64,000 nt of DNA from Bacillota bacterium (GTDB lineage: Bacteria > Bacillota > Clostridia > Lachnospirales > Lachnospiraceae): positions 5,181-69,180 of the forward strand of contig JAEYQV010000066.1 of NCBI GenBank assembly GCA_023409835.1. The letters run 5' to 3'. The first letter of the stretch is position 1. Each line of letters begins with the position of its first letter. A model generated the notes under the pieces. It did not search any database, was not told the origin of the DNA, and worked only from the letters and a program-made list of their open reading frames with translations. Positions 34,672-42,997 of the stretch are shown here, piece by piece. Position numbers and translations under genes: made by a program.

Positions 34672-34698
34672 TAAAGTTTTATTAAAAGTATCCGATAT
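34672..34698 (+). promoter_or_regulatory. Sigma-D promoter of the flagellin gene
   Basis: TAAA (34672-34675), exactly 15 bp, then TCCGATAT (34691-34698), matching the Firmicute sigma-D consensus at all but one position. Transcription should begin near 34705, giving a leader of about 125 nt. Confidence 0.93.
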
Positions 34699-34721
34699 AT
34701 ATTATAAGTAAAATAAATATT

Positions 34722-34828
34722 TTCCTCCCGGTAACGAGGGTACGTACGGCCGGGATGAAAGGAGGAAGAATTATTTACTCAAATACAAGTAGCATGGAAG
34801 CTACTATAAATTCAAGGAGGAATGAATT
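34722..34828 (+). promoter_or_regulatory. Flagellin mRNA leader with CsrA-type GGA sites
   Basis: Two structures. TTCCTCC (34722-34728) can pair with GGAGGAA (34761-34767), alternating with CCCGG (34727-34731) / CCGGG (34750-34754). Then AGTAGC (34788-34793) and GCTACT (34800-34805) form a perfect 6-bp stem with hexaloop ATGGAA, a CsrA-type loop. A second GGA lies in the Shine-Dalgarno AAGGAGGAA (34815-34823), about 22 nt downstream. One loop site plus one SD site is the arrangement known for hag control by CsrA in Bacillus. Confidence 0.7.
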
Positions 34829-35647
34829 ATGATAGTACAACACAATATGTTAGCAGCGAACACAAACAGACAGTTAGGTATCACAGGCGGAAATCTTTCT
34901 AAGTCTACTGAGAAATTATCATCCGGTTACAGAATTAACCGTGCCGGTGATGATGCAGCTGGTCTTTCTATTTCCGAGAAGATGAGAGGACAGATTAGAG
35001 GTCTTGATCAGGCTTCTGCAAATGCTCAGGACGGTATTTCCTTAATCCAGACAGCAGAAGGTGCCCTTACCGAAACTCACTCCATTCTTCAGAGAATGAG
35101 AGAGCTGACTGTTCAGGCAGCGAATGATACCAACGTATCTACAGACCGTACTGCTATCAAAGAAGAGCTCAAAGCTCTTACCTGCGAAGTTAGCCGTATC
35201 GCAAAAGAAACTGAATTCAACACCACGAAGTTACTTAGTGGAAAGTTCACTGACAAGAACCTTCAGGTTGGCGCGAATAAGGGTCAGAAGATCTCCTTCA
35301 CAATTAAGAACATGACAGCTACAGGCTTAAGCATTCAGAATGTATCTACTAATGTTTCTTCTTACACGAAGGCTACAGCACAGCTGTCTACCTTAGATGC
35401 AGCGATTAAGGCTGTTTCTACACAGAGATCTAAGCTCGGTGCTTTACAGAACAGATTAGAGCATACTATCGCTAATGCTGACAATACATCTGAGAACTTA
35501 CAGGCAGCTGAGTCCCGTATCCGTGACGTTGATATGGCTAAAGAGATGGTTTCTTACTCTAAGAGTAACATCCTGCAGCAGGCAGCTCAGTCAATGCTCG
35601 CTCAGGCTAACCAGTCTACACAGGGCGTATTATCACTGTTACAGTAA
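34829..35647 (+). CDS. hag: Flagellin
   Basis: 272 residues. D0/D1 N-terminus MIVQHNMLAANTNRQLGITG, the invariant SSGYRINRAGDDAAGLSISE, and C-terminal MAKEMVSYSKSNILQQAAQS with MLAQANQSTQGVLSLLQ. The central domain is short (about 145-195), so most of the surface glycan sites would lie there; it is Ser/Thr-rich. A single Cys at 119 (KALTCEVSRI) is unusual in a flagellin. Codon use looks like a highly expressed gene. It is preceded by a near-perfect sigma-D promoter and a CsrA-type leader and followed by a terminator. The glycosylation island starts just downstream. Confidence 0.98.
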   Translation: MIVQHNMLAANTNRQLGITGGNLSKSTEKLSSGYRINRAGDDAAGLSISEKMRGQIRGLDQASANAQDGISLIQTAEGALTETHSILQRMRELTVQAANDTNVSTDRTAIKEELKALTCEVSRIAKETEFNTTKLLSGKFTDKNLQVGANKGQKISFTIKNMTATGLSIQNVSTNVSSYTKATAQLSTLDAAIKAVSTQRSKLGALQNRLEHTIANADNTSENLQAAESRIRDVDMAKEMVSYSKSNILQQAAQSMLAQANQSTQGVLSLLQ

Positions 35648-35666
35648 TTTAGCTCGAAGCAGAATT

Positions 35667-35701
35667 AAGGTGGGGCTGACCTATGGTCAGCCCTACTTTT
35701 A
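35667..35701 (+). terminator. Flagellin terminator
   Basis: GGGCTGACC-TAT-GGTCAGCCC flanked by AAGGT and ACTTTTA. A strong stem with a 3-nt loop, close in design to the hairpin at 61427-61447. A further GC hairpin (35713-35733, CCTGCTGCC/GGCGGCAGG, GGA triloop) follows. Confidence 0.9.
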
Positions 35702-35799
35702 TACCTAAATACCCTGCTGCCGGAGGCGGCAGGTAAGTACGAGAGATAGGAATGAGCCCTGGTCGAAAAAGTATTGTATGAAGGATAGATCGGAGAATT

Positions 35800-36105
35800 A
35801 TGGACGAATTAAAGAATAACATCTTACTGGTATTAACAGAGATTGAACAGATATCGGACCATCTATATCAGCAGAAGTTTAATAAAGGCTATGATGGACT
35901 GAATAGTACCCTGGGCAAGATTATGGATATAACGGACAGACTATTTGCCCTCTCTGATGCGGGGCTGCTTCTATTTGACGGGCAGAGATTAATCGACAAT
36001 CTGACCGGGGCAATGAATGCCATGGAAGAGAAGGACAGCGTCCTGCTGGCGGATATCCTGATTTATGAGATTGCCGGACAGCTTAAAGAGTTACCCTTAA
36101 ACTAA
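35800..36105 (+). CDS. Free-standing helical domain related to the N-terminus of the DUF115 proteins
   Basis: 101 residues, helical, no signal peptide or membrane helix. The segment NLTGAMNAMEEKDSVLLADI matches in layout the N-terminal domains of the proteins at 55282 (LLQAQSRKDYILLADLYEVQ) and 60422 (LNAQKKRDYILLADLLELQ), and the first 40 residues share their helical pattern. It is therefore a separate copy of a domain fused to Maf/DUF115 cores elsewhere in the island. It lies between flagellin and the first DUF115 gene. Function unknown; an adaptor or flagellin-binding module is one possibility. Confidence 0.6.
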   Translation: MDELKNNILLVLTEIEQISDHLYQQKFNKGYDGLNSTLGKIMDITDRLFALSDAGLLLFDGQRLIDNLTGAMNAMEEKDSVLLADILIYEIAGQLKELPLN

Positions 36106-36115
36106 AACTCGTGAT

Positions 36116-36170
36116 CAAAACGAATACCATAGCTTTCACATACGAGATAATGAATATGGTATTCGTTTTG
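36116..36170. terminator. Strong bidirectional terminator
   Basis: AAAACGAATACCATA (36117-36131) and TATGGTATTCGTTTT (36155-36169) form a perfect 15-bp stem with A/T ends, closing the flagellin region before the first DUF115 gene. Confidence 0.88.
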
Positions 36171-36323
36171 CTCATGAGGTAAAGAGGCTTAGCGCGAAAT
36201 CTGATACAGAATGAATAGGTAGTAACAAAGGAATAATCAAAGGTAGAATTCTAATAAACAGGCTGCATACGACTTATTGGGTACCGTACGGGGCAGACTG
36301 CTTTAGGCAGCAGGGAGAGAGTT

Positions 36324-38177
36324 ATGATATATTACGAGAATAATATGAGGGAGATCATGCGTACGAAGGACTTCCTCAATAAAAGAATACAGGAAAAGCC
36401 GGATTACAGTAACAGCAATAGACCAGATGCAATTGAGATATATCCCACGCTGGATGGGGATACGACATTGGCGGTTACTCTGAACGGTGAAATGTACCGT
36501 CTAAACAGCCTATATTCTCCGACCCATGAAGCAGAGCGATGGGCTGCCCAATTTGAAGTGAAGAATATTGGTATCGTCACTACCATGTTCGGGTTAGGTA
36601 ACGGCGTCTTTGCCAGGGAGCTGCTTAAGAAGCTGAACGGCAATGGGGTACTGTTAATCTATGAACCCTGTGCCGAGCTGTTTTTTTATGTTCTCGAGCA
36701 TTACGACATCACGGATATCCTGGGTGCAGCCAATGTATCTGTCACTGTGGAAGGAATTAATGATAACGAAATCAAGAACCTGCTAAGCAACCATGTGGCT
36801 TGGATTAATTTGAGGTCTCAAATAATTTGCAGTCACCCGCAATATGAGCAGGCCTTTGAAGCAAGTAAGAACATCTTATATAAAATAATCCAGGACAATA
36901 ATAATCGGGCGGTTGTGAATAAGAATACAGATGTGGCCATTAGCCGGCTTCTGATTACGAATACGTTGACGAATCTGAAGTATATTAAGAAGAGTAATCT
37001 GGTTACCGATCTGATTGGAAGATTTCCAGAGGAGGTTCCTGCCATCATCGTCTCAGCGGGACCTTCACTGGATAAAAATATAGAAGAATTAAAAAGAGCC
37101 AAGGGAAAGGCTGTCATATTTGCTGTGGATACTGCTATGAAGTATCTGCTGGCACACGATATTATCCCTGATTTTATAGTAACTCTTGATCCGAAAAAAT
37201 CTTTAAAGCATATGAAGGATCCCAGATGCTATGAACTGCCGATGTTCTGTCGTACGGATTCCAGACCCGCAAATCTGGATGCCAATCACAAGAATATTAT
37301 ATGGTATAATCTGGAAGGTTATATGAAGACGATCTATGAAAAGCTCGGGAAGGAGACCGGATTCTTTCACTCCGGCGGCTCCGTTGCTACCGGGGCCTTC
37401 TCTATCTGTGATACCCTTAAGTTTAAGCGGATTATATTAGTCGGACAGGATCTGGCTTATCTTGGAGAAAGTACCCATGCCGGAGGGGTATCTGTAGACT
37501 ACAGTAATGGTAATTCGGCTATAGAAATGGTAGAAGATATCTATGGCAATCCGATTAGAACCCGATATGACTGGTATGTCTATATCCATTGGTTTGAAGA
37601 TGCCGTTGATCTGTTTGAGGGAGAAGAGGTAATTGATGCTACTGAGGGTGGGGCTAAGATACATGGAACCACAATTATGACACTTAGGGATACCATTAAT
37701 CGTTATTGCACCCACAGGGTGGATTGCGAACAGATTGTAGCAGAATTAAAGCCCTCGATAGCTCAGGAGGAAATACCACTTCTGCTTCGTTATATAAAAC
37801 AGGATATTTCTGATTTAGATGTTATAATAAATAGAGCCGGGGAAGCTACCGACATTTGTAATAAGCTGATAGAGAAATATGAAAAATCCTTGCAGGAGAC
37901 GACCTCCAGCTTAAGGAAAAACCAGCTCTTAAGTGATTATAATTCAGAGATTGAAGCAATGGATGTATATGAACTGGTAGATTGGGACATAGCAGCCGCT
38001 ACTTCAGAGCAGCTATCGAATCTCTATGTATATTCTAAGGATGAAAGGAAGAATAAACTAGCTACCTATGAGCATGCGAGGACCATCTATCAGGCGATCG
38101 GGGAAGCTGCACTACGAATTAAGCCGCTATTGGAGGCTGGATTTGCTTCAATAGAAGAACCCAACCCTCATTCATAA
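36324..38177 (+). CDS. Maf/DUF115 motility-associated glycosyltransferase, first copy
   Basis: 617 residues. The MAF_flag10/DUF115 core is centred on VSAGPSLDKNIEELKRAKGK (near 240), followed by DFIVTLDPKK, SGGSVATGAFSICD and GQDLAYLGESTHAGG. An N-terminal Rossmann-like region (about 80-180; TTMFGLGNGVFARELLKKL) and a long helical C-terminal region (about 480-617) flank it. Maf proteins transfer nonulosonic acids to flagellin in the cytoplasm; the pseudaminate genes nearby support this. Whether this or the 55282 paralogue uses pseudaminate cannot be told. AGGGAGAGAG precedes the ATG. Confidence 0.86.
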   Translation: MIYYENNMREIMRTKDFLNKRIQEKPDYSNSNRPDAIEIYPTLDGDTTLAVTLNGEMYRLNSLYSPTHEAERWAAQFEVKNIGIVTTMFGLGNGVFARELLKKLNGNGVLLIYEPCAELFFYVLEHYDITDILGAANVSVTVEGINDNEIKNLLSNHVAWINLRSQIICSHPQYEQAFEASKNILYKIIQDNNNRAVVNKNTDVAISRLLITNTLTNLKYIKKSNLVTDLIGRFPEEVPAIIVSAGPSLDKNIEELKRAKGKAVIFAVDTAMKYLLAHDIIPDFIVTLDPKKSLKHMKDPRCYELPMFCRTDSRPANLDANHKNIIWYNLEGYMKTIYEKLGKETGFFHSGGSVATGAFSICDTLKFKRIILVGQDLAYLGESTHAGGVSVDYSNGNSAIEMVEDIYGNPIRTRYDWYVYIHWFEDAVDLFEGEEVIDATEGGAKIHGTTIMTLRDTINRYCTHRVDCEQIVAELKPSIAQEEIPLLLRYIKQDISDLDVIINRAGEATDICNKLIEKYEKSLQETTSSLRKNQLLSDYNSEIEAMDVYELVDWDIAAATSEQLSNLYVYSKDERKNKLATYEHARTIYQAIGEAALRIKPLLEAGFASIEEPNPHS

Positions 38178-38201
38178 TAATAAACCGAGTAGGAGATGCC
38201 C

Positions 38202-39206
38202 ATGAACATCATTGCTATTATACCAGCCAGAAGCGGGTCTAAATCCGTCCCCCACAAGAATATACGAAAGCTTGCCGGGAAACCCATGCTGGCCTATTCC
38301 ATTGAACATGCCAAAAAATCCAAATACATCAGTCGAATCCTACTGAGCACGGATTCGGAGGATTATGCAAGGATTGGAGAAGATTATGGGGCAGAGGTGC
38401 CCTTCCTTAGGCCGGAGGAATATGCGACTGATTCGGCACTGGATATCGACGTGTTCTATCATTGTCTGAATTACCTCAAGGAGAAGGAAGGCGTTGTTCC
38501 GGATATTGTAGTACAGCTGAGACCAACCTACCCCATCCGTAATCCGGAGGATATCGATCGTATGATAGAGCTGTTGCTTAAGAATGAGGAAGCTGATTCT
38601 GTAAGATCAATTGCACCGGCGAAGGAGATTCCTTATAAGATGTGGCATAAGGATGAGAATGGAGCGCTGTCCCCGATCATGAAGGATATCCCGGAATGCT
38701 ATAATATGCCGAGGCAGAGCCTTCCGAAGGTTTATTACCAGAATGCCTGTATTGATGTTGTAAGGGGCAAGGTTATCCTGGAGCAGCATTCCATGACAGG
38801 AAGCCATATTCTTGGTTATGAGATGGATAAGAATTATGATATCGATACGGAAGAGGAATTCCGTCGGGCGGAAGCCTTCCTAACGGTAGCTCAGGGGGGA
38901 AAGCGTTTTGTATTTGACATCGACGGAGTCATTGCCAAGCTCCAGCCTAAGAATGATTATGCCCTGGCAGAGCCTAATACGGATATGATCCGTGTAATCA
39001 ATAAGCTCCATGAGATGGGAAATCAGATTATTCTTCTGACAGCCCGTGGCTATGTAACGGGAATCGACTGGGAGGATACCACCAGAAAACAGCTGAAGGA
39101 ATGGGGACTATGCTACGACGAGCTGCACTTTGGTAAGCCCAATGCGGATTACTATGTGGATGATAAAATGATCGATATGGATGCTCTAAAGGGAATATTG
39201 ATGTGA
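38202..39206 (+). CDS. CMP-nonulosonate cytidylyltransferase fused to a HAD-like phosphatase domain
   Basis: 334 residues from ATG 38202, where TAGGAG is 7 nt ahead (ATG 38196 is too close). Residues 1-225 are an NeuA-type cytidylyltransferase (AIIPARSGSKSVPHKNIRKL; QLRPTYPIRNPEDI; PKVYYQNACIDV). Residues about 230-334 form a small HAD domain with FDIDGVIA, ILLTARGY, and HFGKPNADYYVDDKMID. A phosphatase joined to CMP-sugar synthesis suggests a 9-phosphate intermediate, as in the Neu5Ac-9-P or Kdn-9-P routes, but the sugar is not known. A NeuB-type synthase lies at 41321. Confidence 0.82.
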   Translation: MNIIAIIPARSGSKSVPHKNIRKLAGKPMLAYSIEHAKKSKYISRILLSTDSEDYARIGEDYGAEVPFLRPEEYATDSALDIDVFYHCLNYLKEKEGVVPDIVVQLRPTYPIRNPEDIDRMIELLLKNEEADSVRSIAPAKEIPYKMWHKDENGALSPIMKDIPECYNMPRQSLPKVYYQNACIDVVRGKVILEQHSMTGSHILGYEMDKNYDIDTEEEFRRAEAFLTVAQGGKRFVFDIDGVIAKLQPKNDYALAEPNTDMIRVINKLHEMGNQIILLTARGYVTGIDWEDTTRKQLKEWGLCYDELHFGKPNADYYVDDKMIDMDALKGILM

Positions 39207-39363
39207 TTTATATCGAATGAGCTGATTTGACGACTTCGATTCATCACCAAAGCACAAATGTACAAGCACATGAAGAAGAGTGAGTTTATTTTATATATAA
39301 GCACTTGACTATCAAAAGGCATTTGTTGTGCGGCAGCACAAAATGCGTGGGATTGGGGATAAC

Positions 39364-41196
39364 ATGAATATACTGTTATATGAATGGAATACCTTCGGTC
39401 AGAAGGATCTGGAGGATACTCTGATCCGTCTGGGTCATAAGGTGGACAAGATTAAATATGTATTTACGGATTTTGAGAAGGATGAGATCTTTGAGAGGAA
39501 GCTTTCTGAGCTGTTACTTCTGAAAAGGTATGATTTTGTTATCTCCTTCAATTTCTTTCAGGTGGTCTCCAGGGTCTGCAATGACTTCTGTGTTAAGTAT
39601 ATTGCTTGGGTATGGGATTGTCCGTTGCTAAACTTAAACTCCACTGCCATCTATAATCCCTTTAATTATATCTTTATTTTTGACGGCACCCTGTATCACC
39701 AGATGAAGTATGAGCTGCACGCGGATACGGTATATTATCTTCCGCTGGCGGTGAATACGGATCGATTGGAGCAGATGCCTATCCTAGAGGGGGACGAGCA
39801 GGAATACCGGGCAGAGGTATCCTTTGTCGGTAATCTCTATGAGAAGAGAAATCATTATGATGAGATATCGAACCTGCCGGATTATCTGACGGGCTATTTT
39901 GATGGAATTATGAGGGCCCAGATGAGAATCTACGGCTATAATTTTATTAAGGAAATGCTCACGGATGATATCATGAGTGAGCTAAATAAATATATTCATA
40001 TCAATCCGGGGAAGAACTTCGTGGGGGATGTCAGGGATATCTTTGCTGATCGTTTCCTGAATGCGAAGGTTACAGGACTGGAGAGAAGGACAATGCTTGG
40101 CAGCCTGTCCGAACATTATGATGTTACGCTGTATACCGGCAGTGATACCTCCGATCTTATGAAGGTTCATAACAAGGGTTATATTGACTATTACAAGGTG
40201 ATGCCTAAGGTATTCCGCTACAGTAAAATCAATCTTAACATGACCCTTAGAACTATTAAATCCGGAATTCCCTTAAGAGTATTTGATATTTTAGGTGCCG
40301 GAGGCTTTTTGATAACCAATTACCAGGCTGACATCGCAGACTATTTTAACATCGGAGAGGACTTGGTCTGCTATGAAAACGAAGAGGATCTAATTCATAA
40401 GGTTGGCTACTATCTGGAACATGAGGAGGAGCGGAAGCAAATTGCGGAGAACGGTTACCGTAAGGTGAAGCAGTTCCATAATTATGAGGTAAGACTGAAG
40501 GAAATCCTCCGGATTGCCTCTGAGAAGGAGGATGGATACGTGCAAACCACCGGCCGCGAGGAACCGGATACCTCGGGAATCATAGAACGTATCGGGGAAC
40601 TGGTATGGGAGGGGTTTGTTGAGGAAGCGAAAACGGAATATTACGGATTTTGCAGAAGCAATCCGGGTACCGTAACAGACGCTTCGGTCAAGGATCTGGA
40701 TATGCTATTTCAGATTCATTCCTACGAAAAGCTCCGAGGCCAGAATACCCTATTTGATTACTCCAGGGAGCTAAAGAAGGTCCGGGAGCATTACGAGCAT
40801 CTGAAAGAACTGCTGCTGCGTCTGGAGGAAAGCTTTGATGATAAAGCTTCCACTGATCAGGTACGAACCGAAGCTTCCCTGGTCCGCTATGTGGAAGCCA
40901 ACCGGGTATCCTATACAGCAATCGAATTCATCATCAACCGTTTTTCCGAGCATAAGGTTGAGCTTCTGAACCGCGTGGCCTGGGCTTTTTATGAGGCTGA
41001 GAGAAACGAGCTGGTGCTTCCGTTCCTATCCCGGGCGGTTGAGCTGGCACCGAAGGATGATACGACCTTAGCCCATCTTGCCCGGATACTATACCGGCTG
41101 GGCGAATATCAGATGGCATATGATTATATCAATGAGATCAGCATCGCCTCACCGGAGACCATGGAGCTGATGGAACATATTTTAAAGCAAATATAA
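39364..41196 (+). CDS. Glycosyltransferase with DUF3880 and helical-repeat C-terminus
   Basis: 610 residues from ATG 39364 (MNILLYEWNTFGQKDLEDTL). The N-terminal DUF3880-type half (about 1-150; YIAWVWDCPLLNLNSTAIYN) is followed by a GT4-like half with SFVGNLYEKR, LNMTLRTIKSGIPLRVFDIL and GAGGFLITNYQADIADYF (about 160-390). The last ~120 residues are TPR-like helical repeats (LAHLARILYRLGEYQMAYDY). The soluble GT-B enzyme probably adds a glycan to protein. No membrane helix. It belongs to the flagellin glycan island. Confidence 0.82.
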   Translation: MNILLYEWNTFGQKDLEDTLIRLGHKVDKIKYVFTDFEKDEIFERKLSELLLLKRYDFVISFNFFQVVSRVCNDFCVKYIAWVWDCPLLNLNSTAIYNPFNYIFIFDGTLYHQMKYELHADTVYYLPLAVNTDRLEQMPILEGDEQEYRAEVSFVGNLYEKRNHYDEISNLPDYLTGYFDGIMRAQMRIYGYNFIKEMLTDDIMSELNKYIHINPGKNFVGDVRDIFADRFLNAKVTGLERRTMLGSLSEHYDVTLYTGSDTSDLMKVHNKGYIDYYKVMPKVFRYSKINLNMTLRTIKSGIPLRVFDILGAGGFLITNYQADIADYFNIGEDLVCYENEEDLIHKVGYYLEHEEERKQIAENGYRKVKQFHNYEVRLKEILRIASEKEDGYVQTTGREEPDTSGIIERIGELVWEGFVEEAKTEYYGFCRSNPGTVTDASVKDLDMLFQIHSYEKLRGQNTLFDYSRELKKVREHYEHLKELLLRLEESFDDKASTDQVRTEASLVRYVEANRVSYTAIEFIINRFSEHKVELLNRVAWAFYEAERNELVLPFLSRAVELAPKDDTTLAHLARILYRLGEYQMAYDYINEISIASPETMELMEHILKQI

Positions 41197-41320
41197 GGAA
41201 ATGCATAATTTCCTTATTTTTTTACCCTCGTGCACTTTACAGAGAGGCGGTTTCAGTCGATATATAGGATAGAAGGTAATTCTGTGTTAACCGGGAAGCA
41301 ACAGACTAGGAGGATTAGAC

Positions 41321-42823
41321 ATGAACGAAGTCAAGCATATCTATGATGATTTATTTATCTTTGAAATGGCAAACAGCCATCAGGGCAGTGTAGAGCATGG
41401 TATTGATATAATCAACGCGATGAGCAGGATTGCCAGAAAATACAATATTAAGGCAGCGGTCAAGCTACAGTTCCGCAACCTGGATAATTTTATCCATCCC
41501 GATTATGTGAACAGGACGGATGTAAAGCATATCCCCCGGTTTTTAAGTACCAGGTTAAACTATGATCAATTCAGCCAGCTGGTGGATGCAATCCATGATG
41601 AGGGAATGATTGCCATCAGTACTCCCTTTGATGAGGACGGAGTTGACTGGTGTATGGATATGGGGATCGATATTATTAAGGTGGCAAGCTGCAGCGCTAT
41701 GGACTGGCCCCTCCTGACCAAGATTGCCCAGACCCATAAACCGGTGATTATTTCCACCGGTGGGAAGACTCTGTCGGATATCGATAAGATATATAACTTC
41801 TTTACCCATAAAAAGTGTGAGTTTGCCTTCCTTCACTGTGTTGCAGAATATCCTGCTCCGAAGGAGAGGCTGCAGCTGGACTTCATCACCCGTATGAAGC
41901 GCCGTTATCCTGAGGTGACGATCGGATATTCCGGTCATGAGGATCCGGACGATAACATCGTACCGATGCTTGCCCTTGCCAAGGGAGCAAGAATCCTGGA
42001 ACGGCATGTCGGACTTCCTACCGAGTCCATTACCTTAAACTCCTATTCCATGAATCCCGAGCAGGCGGATCGCTGGGTGAAGAGTGTTCTCGAAGCGAAA
42101 ACGATCTGTGAGATGAAGAAGGAGGACACCAAGTATGTAAGCCAGGAGGAGGTAGATTCCTTAAACTCTCTGATGAGAGGTGTATACTTAAAGAGGGATA
42201 TCAAACAGGGAGAGCCGATTATGCAGGAGGATGTGTACTTTGCAATGCCCTGCGGCGACCGGCAGATGCACAGCGGAGATTTCAATGAAGGAATTACAGC
42301 CAGTAAGGATTATACAACAAACAGCCCGTTGATGGAGAAGAGAGTTATTACGGATATCGGCCTGGTACGGAGTGTGGTGCATGATGCCAAGGGTATGCTT
42401 TATGAAGCAGGGATTGCGCTGGGCAACAGCTTTGAGGTGGAATTGTCCCACCACTGCGGGATGAAGCATTTCCGCCAGATCGGAGCCATCATCATCAGTA
42501 TCATCAACCGGGAGTATTGCAAGAAGCTGTTGGTTATTCTTCCGGGACAGAAGCATCCGGTACATATGCATAAGGTTAAGGAAGAGACCTTTCAGCTCCT
42601 ATACGGGGATCTGGAGATCAATATTGAAGGAAATGAAAGAACCTTAAGGCCCGGTGACATCCAGACGGTGCTTCGGGAACAGAAGCATTCCTTTACCTCC
42701 GTTAAGGGAGCAATCTTCGAAGAGATCTCCACAACCCATGTGAAGAATGATTCCTACTACGAGGATCCTGCGATCAGAGCTCTGGATCCGATTGAACGAA
42801 AGACCATCTTAAAGAAGTGGTAA
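41321..42823 (+). CDS. NeuB-type nonulosonate synthase with SAF and C-terminal cupin domains
   Basis: 500 residues, about 150 longer than NeuB. Residues 1-270 form the TIM barrel (FIFEMANSHQGSVEHGIDII, ISTPFDEDGVDW, IIKVASCSAMDWPLL, TIGYSGHEDPDD, ILERHVGL). A SAF/antifreeze-like domain follows (about 285-360; GVYLKRDIKQGEPIMQEDV). The last ~130 residues are a cupin with HPVHMHKVKEETFQLLYGD and KHSF, a plausible metal site. Reaction: PEP plus a hexose to a nonulosonic acid (or its phosphate). The cupin may isomerise or bind sugar. Works with 38202. Confidence 0.87.
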   Translation: MNEVKHIYDDLFIFEMANSHQGSVEHGIDIINAMSRIARKYNIKAAVKLQFRNLDNFIHPDYVNRTDVKHIPRFLSTRLNYDQFSQLVDAIHDEGMIAISTPFDEDGVDWCMDMGIDIIKVASCSAMDWPLLTKIAQTHKPVIISTGGKTLSDIDKIYNFFTHKKCEFAFLHCVAEYPAPKERLQLDFITRMKRRYPEVTIGYSGHEDPDDNIVPMLALAKGARILERHVGLPTESITLNSYSMNPEQADRWVKSVLEAKTICEMKKEDTKYVSQEEVDSLNSLMRGVYLKRDIKQGEPIMQEDVYFAMPCGDRQMHSGDFNEGITASKDYTTNSPLMEKRVITDIGLVRSVVHDAKGMLYEAGIALGNSFEVELSHHCGMKHFRQIGAIIISIINREYCKKLLVILPGQKHPVHMHKVKEETFQLLYGDLEINIEGNERTLRPGDIQTVLREQKHSFTSVKGAIFEEISTTHVKNDSYYEDPAIRALDPIERKTILKKW

Positions 42824-42997
42824 AGTAAGAGAAGTGTAGCAAATCCGGATATACGTTTTGCTATAATACATAATGCTTTTGTTTATGATATTAAGATAAA
42901 TGGCACAGAGTTTCGGGCTATGGTAAAAGCTTCGAGATACTGTGCTGTTGTCGGACTTGGGGAAGATAACTCTGTAAGAGCATAGGAAGATACTTAT

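Noticed and set aside
35713..35733. GGA-triloop hairpin after flagellin as a CsrA site
   Set aside because: The GGA is in a 3-nt loop downstream of the hag terminator, not in a leader close to a start codon; kept only as a note in the terminator entry.
38202..39206. CMP-KDO synthetase (KdsB) with KdsC-like phosphatase
   Set aside because: A Gram-positive context with no LPS genes, and a NeuB-type synthase nearby, fit a nonulosonate role better than KDO.
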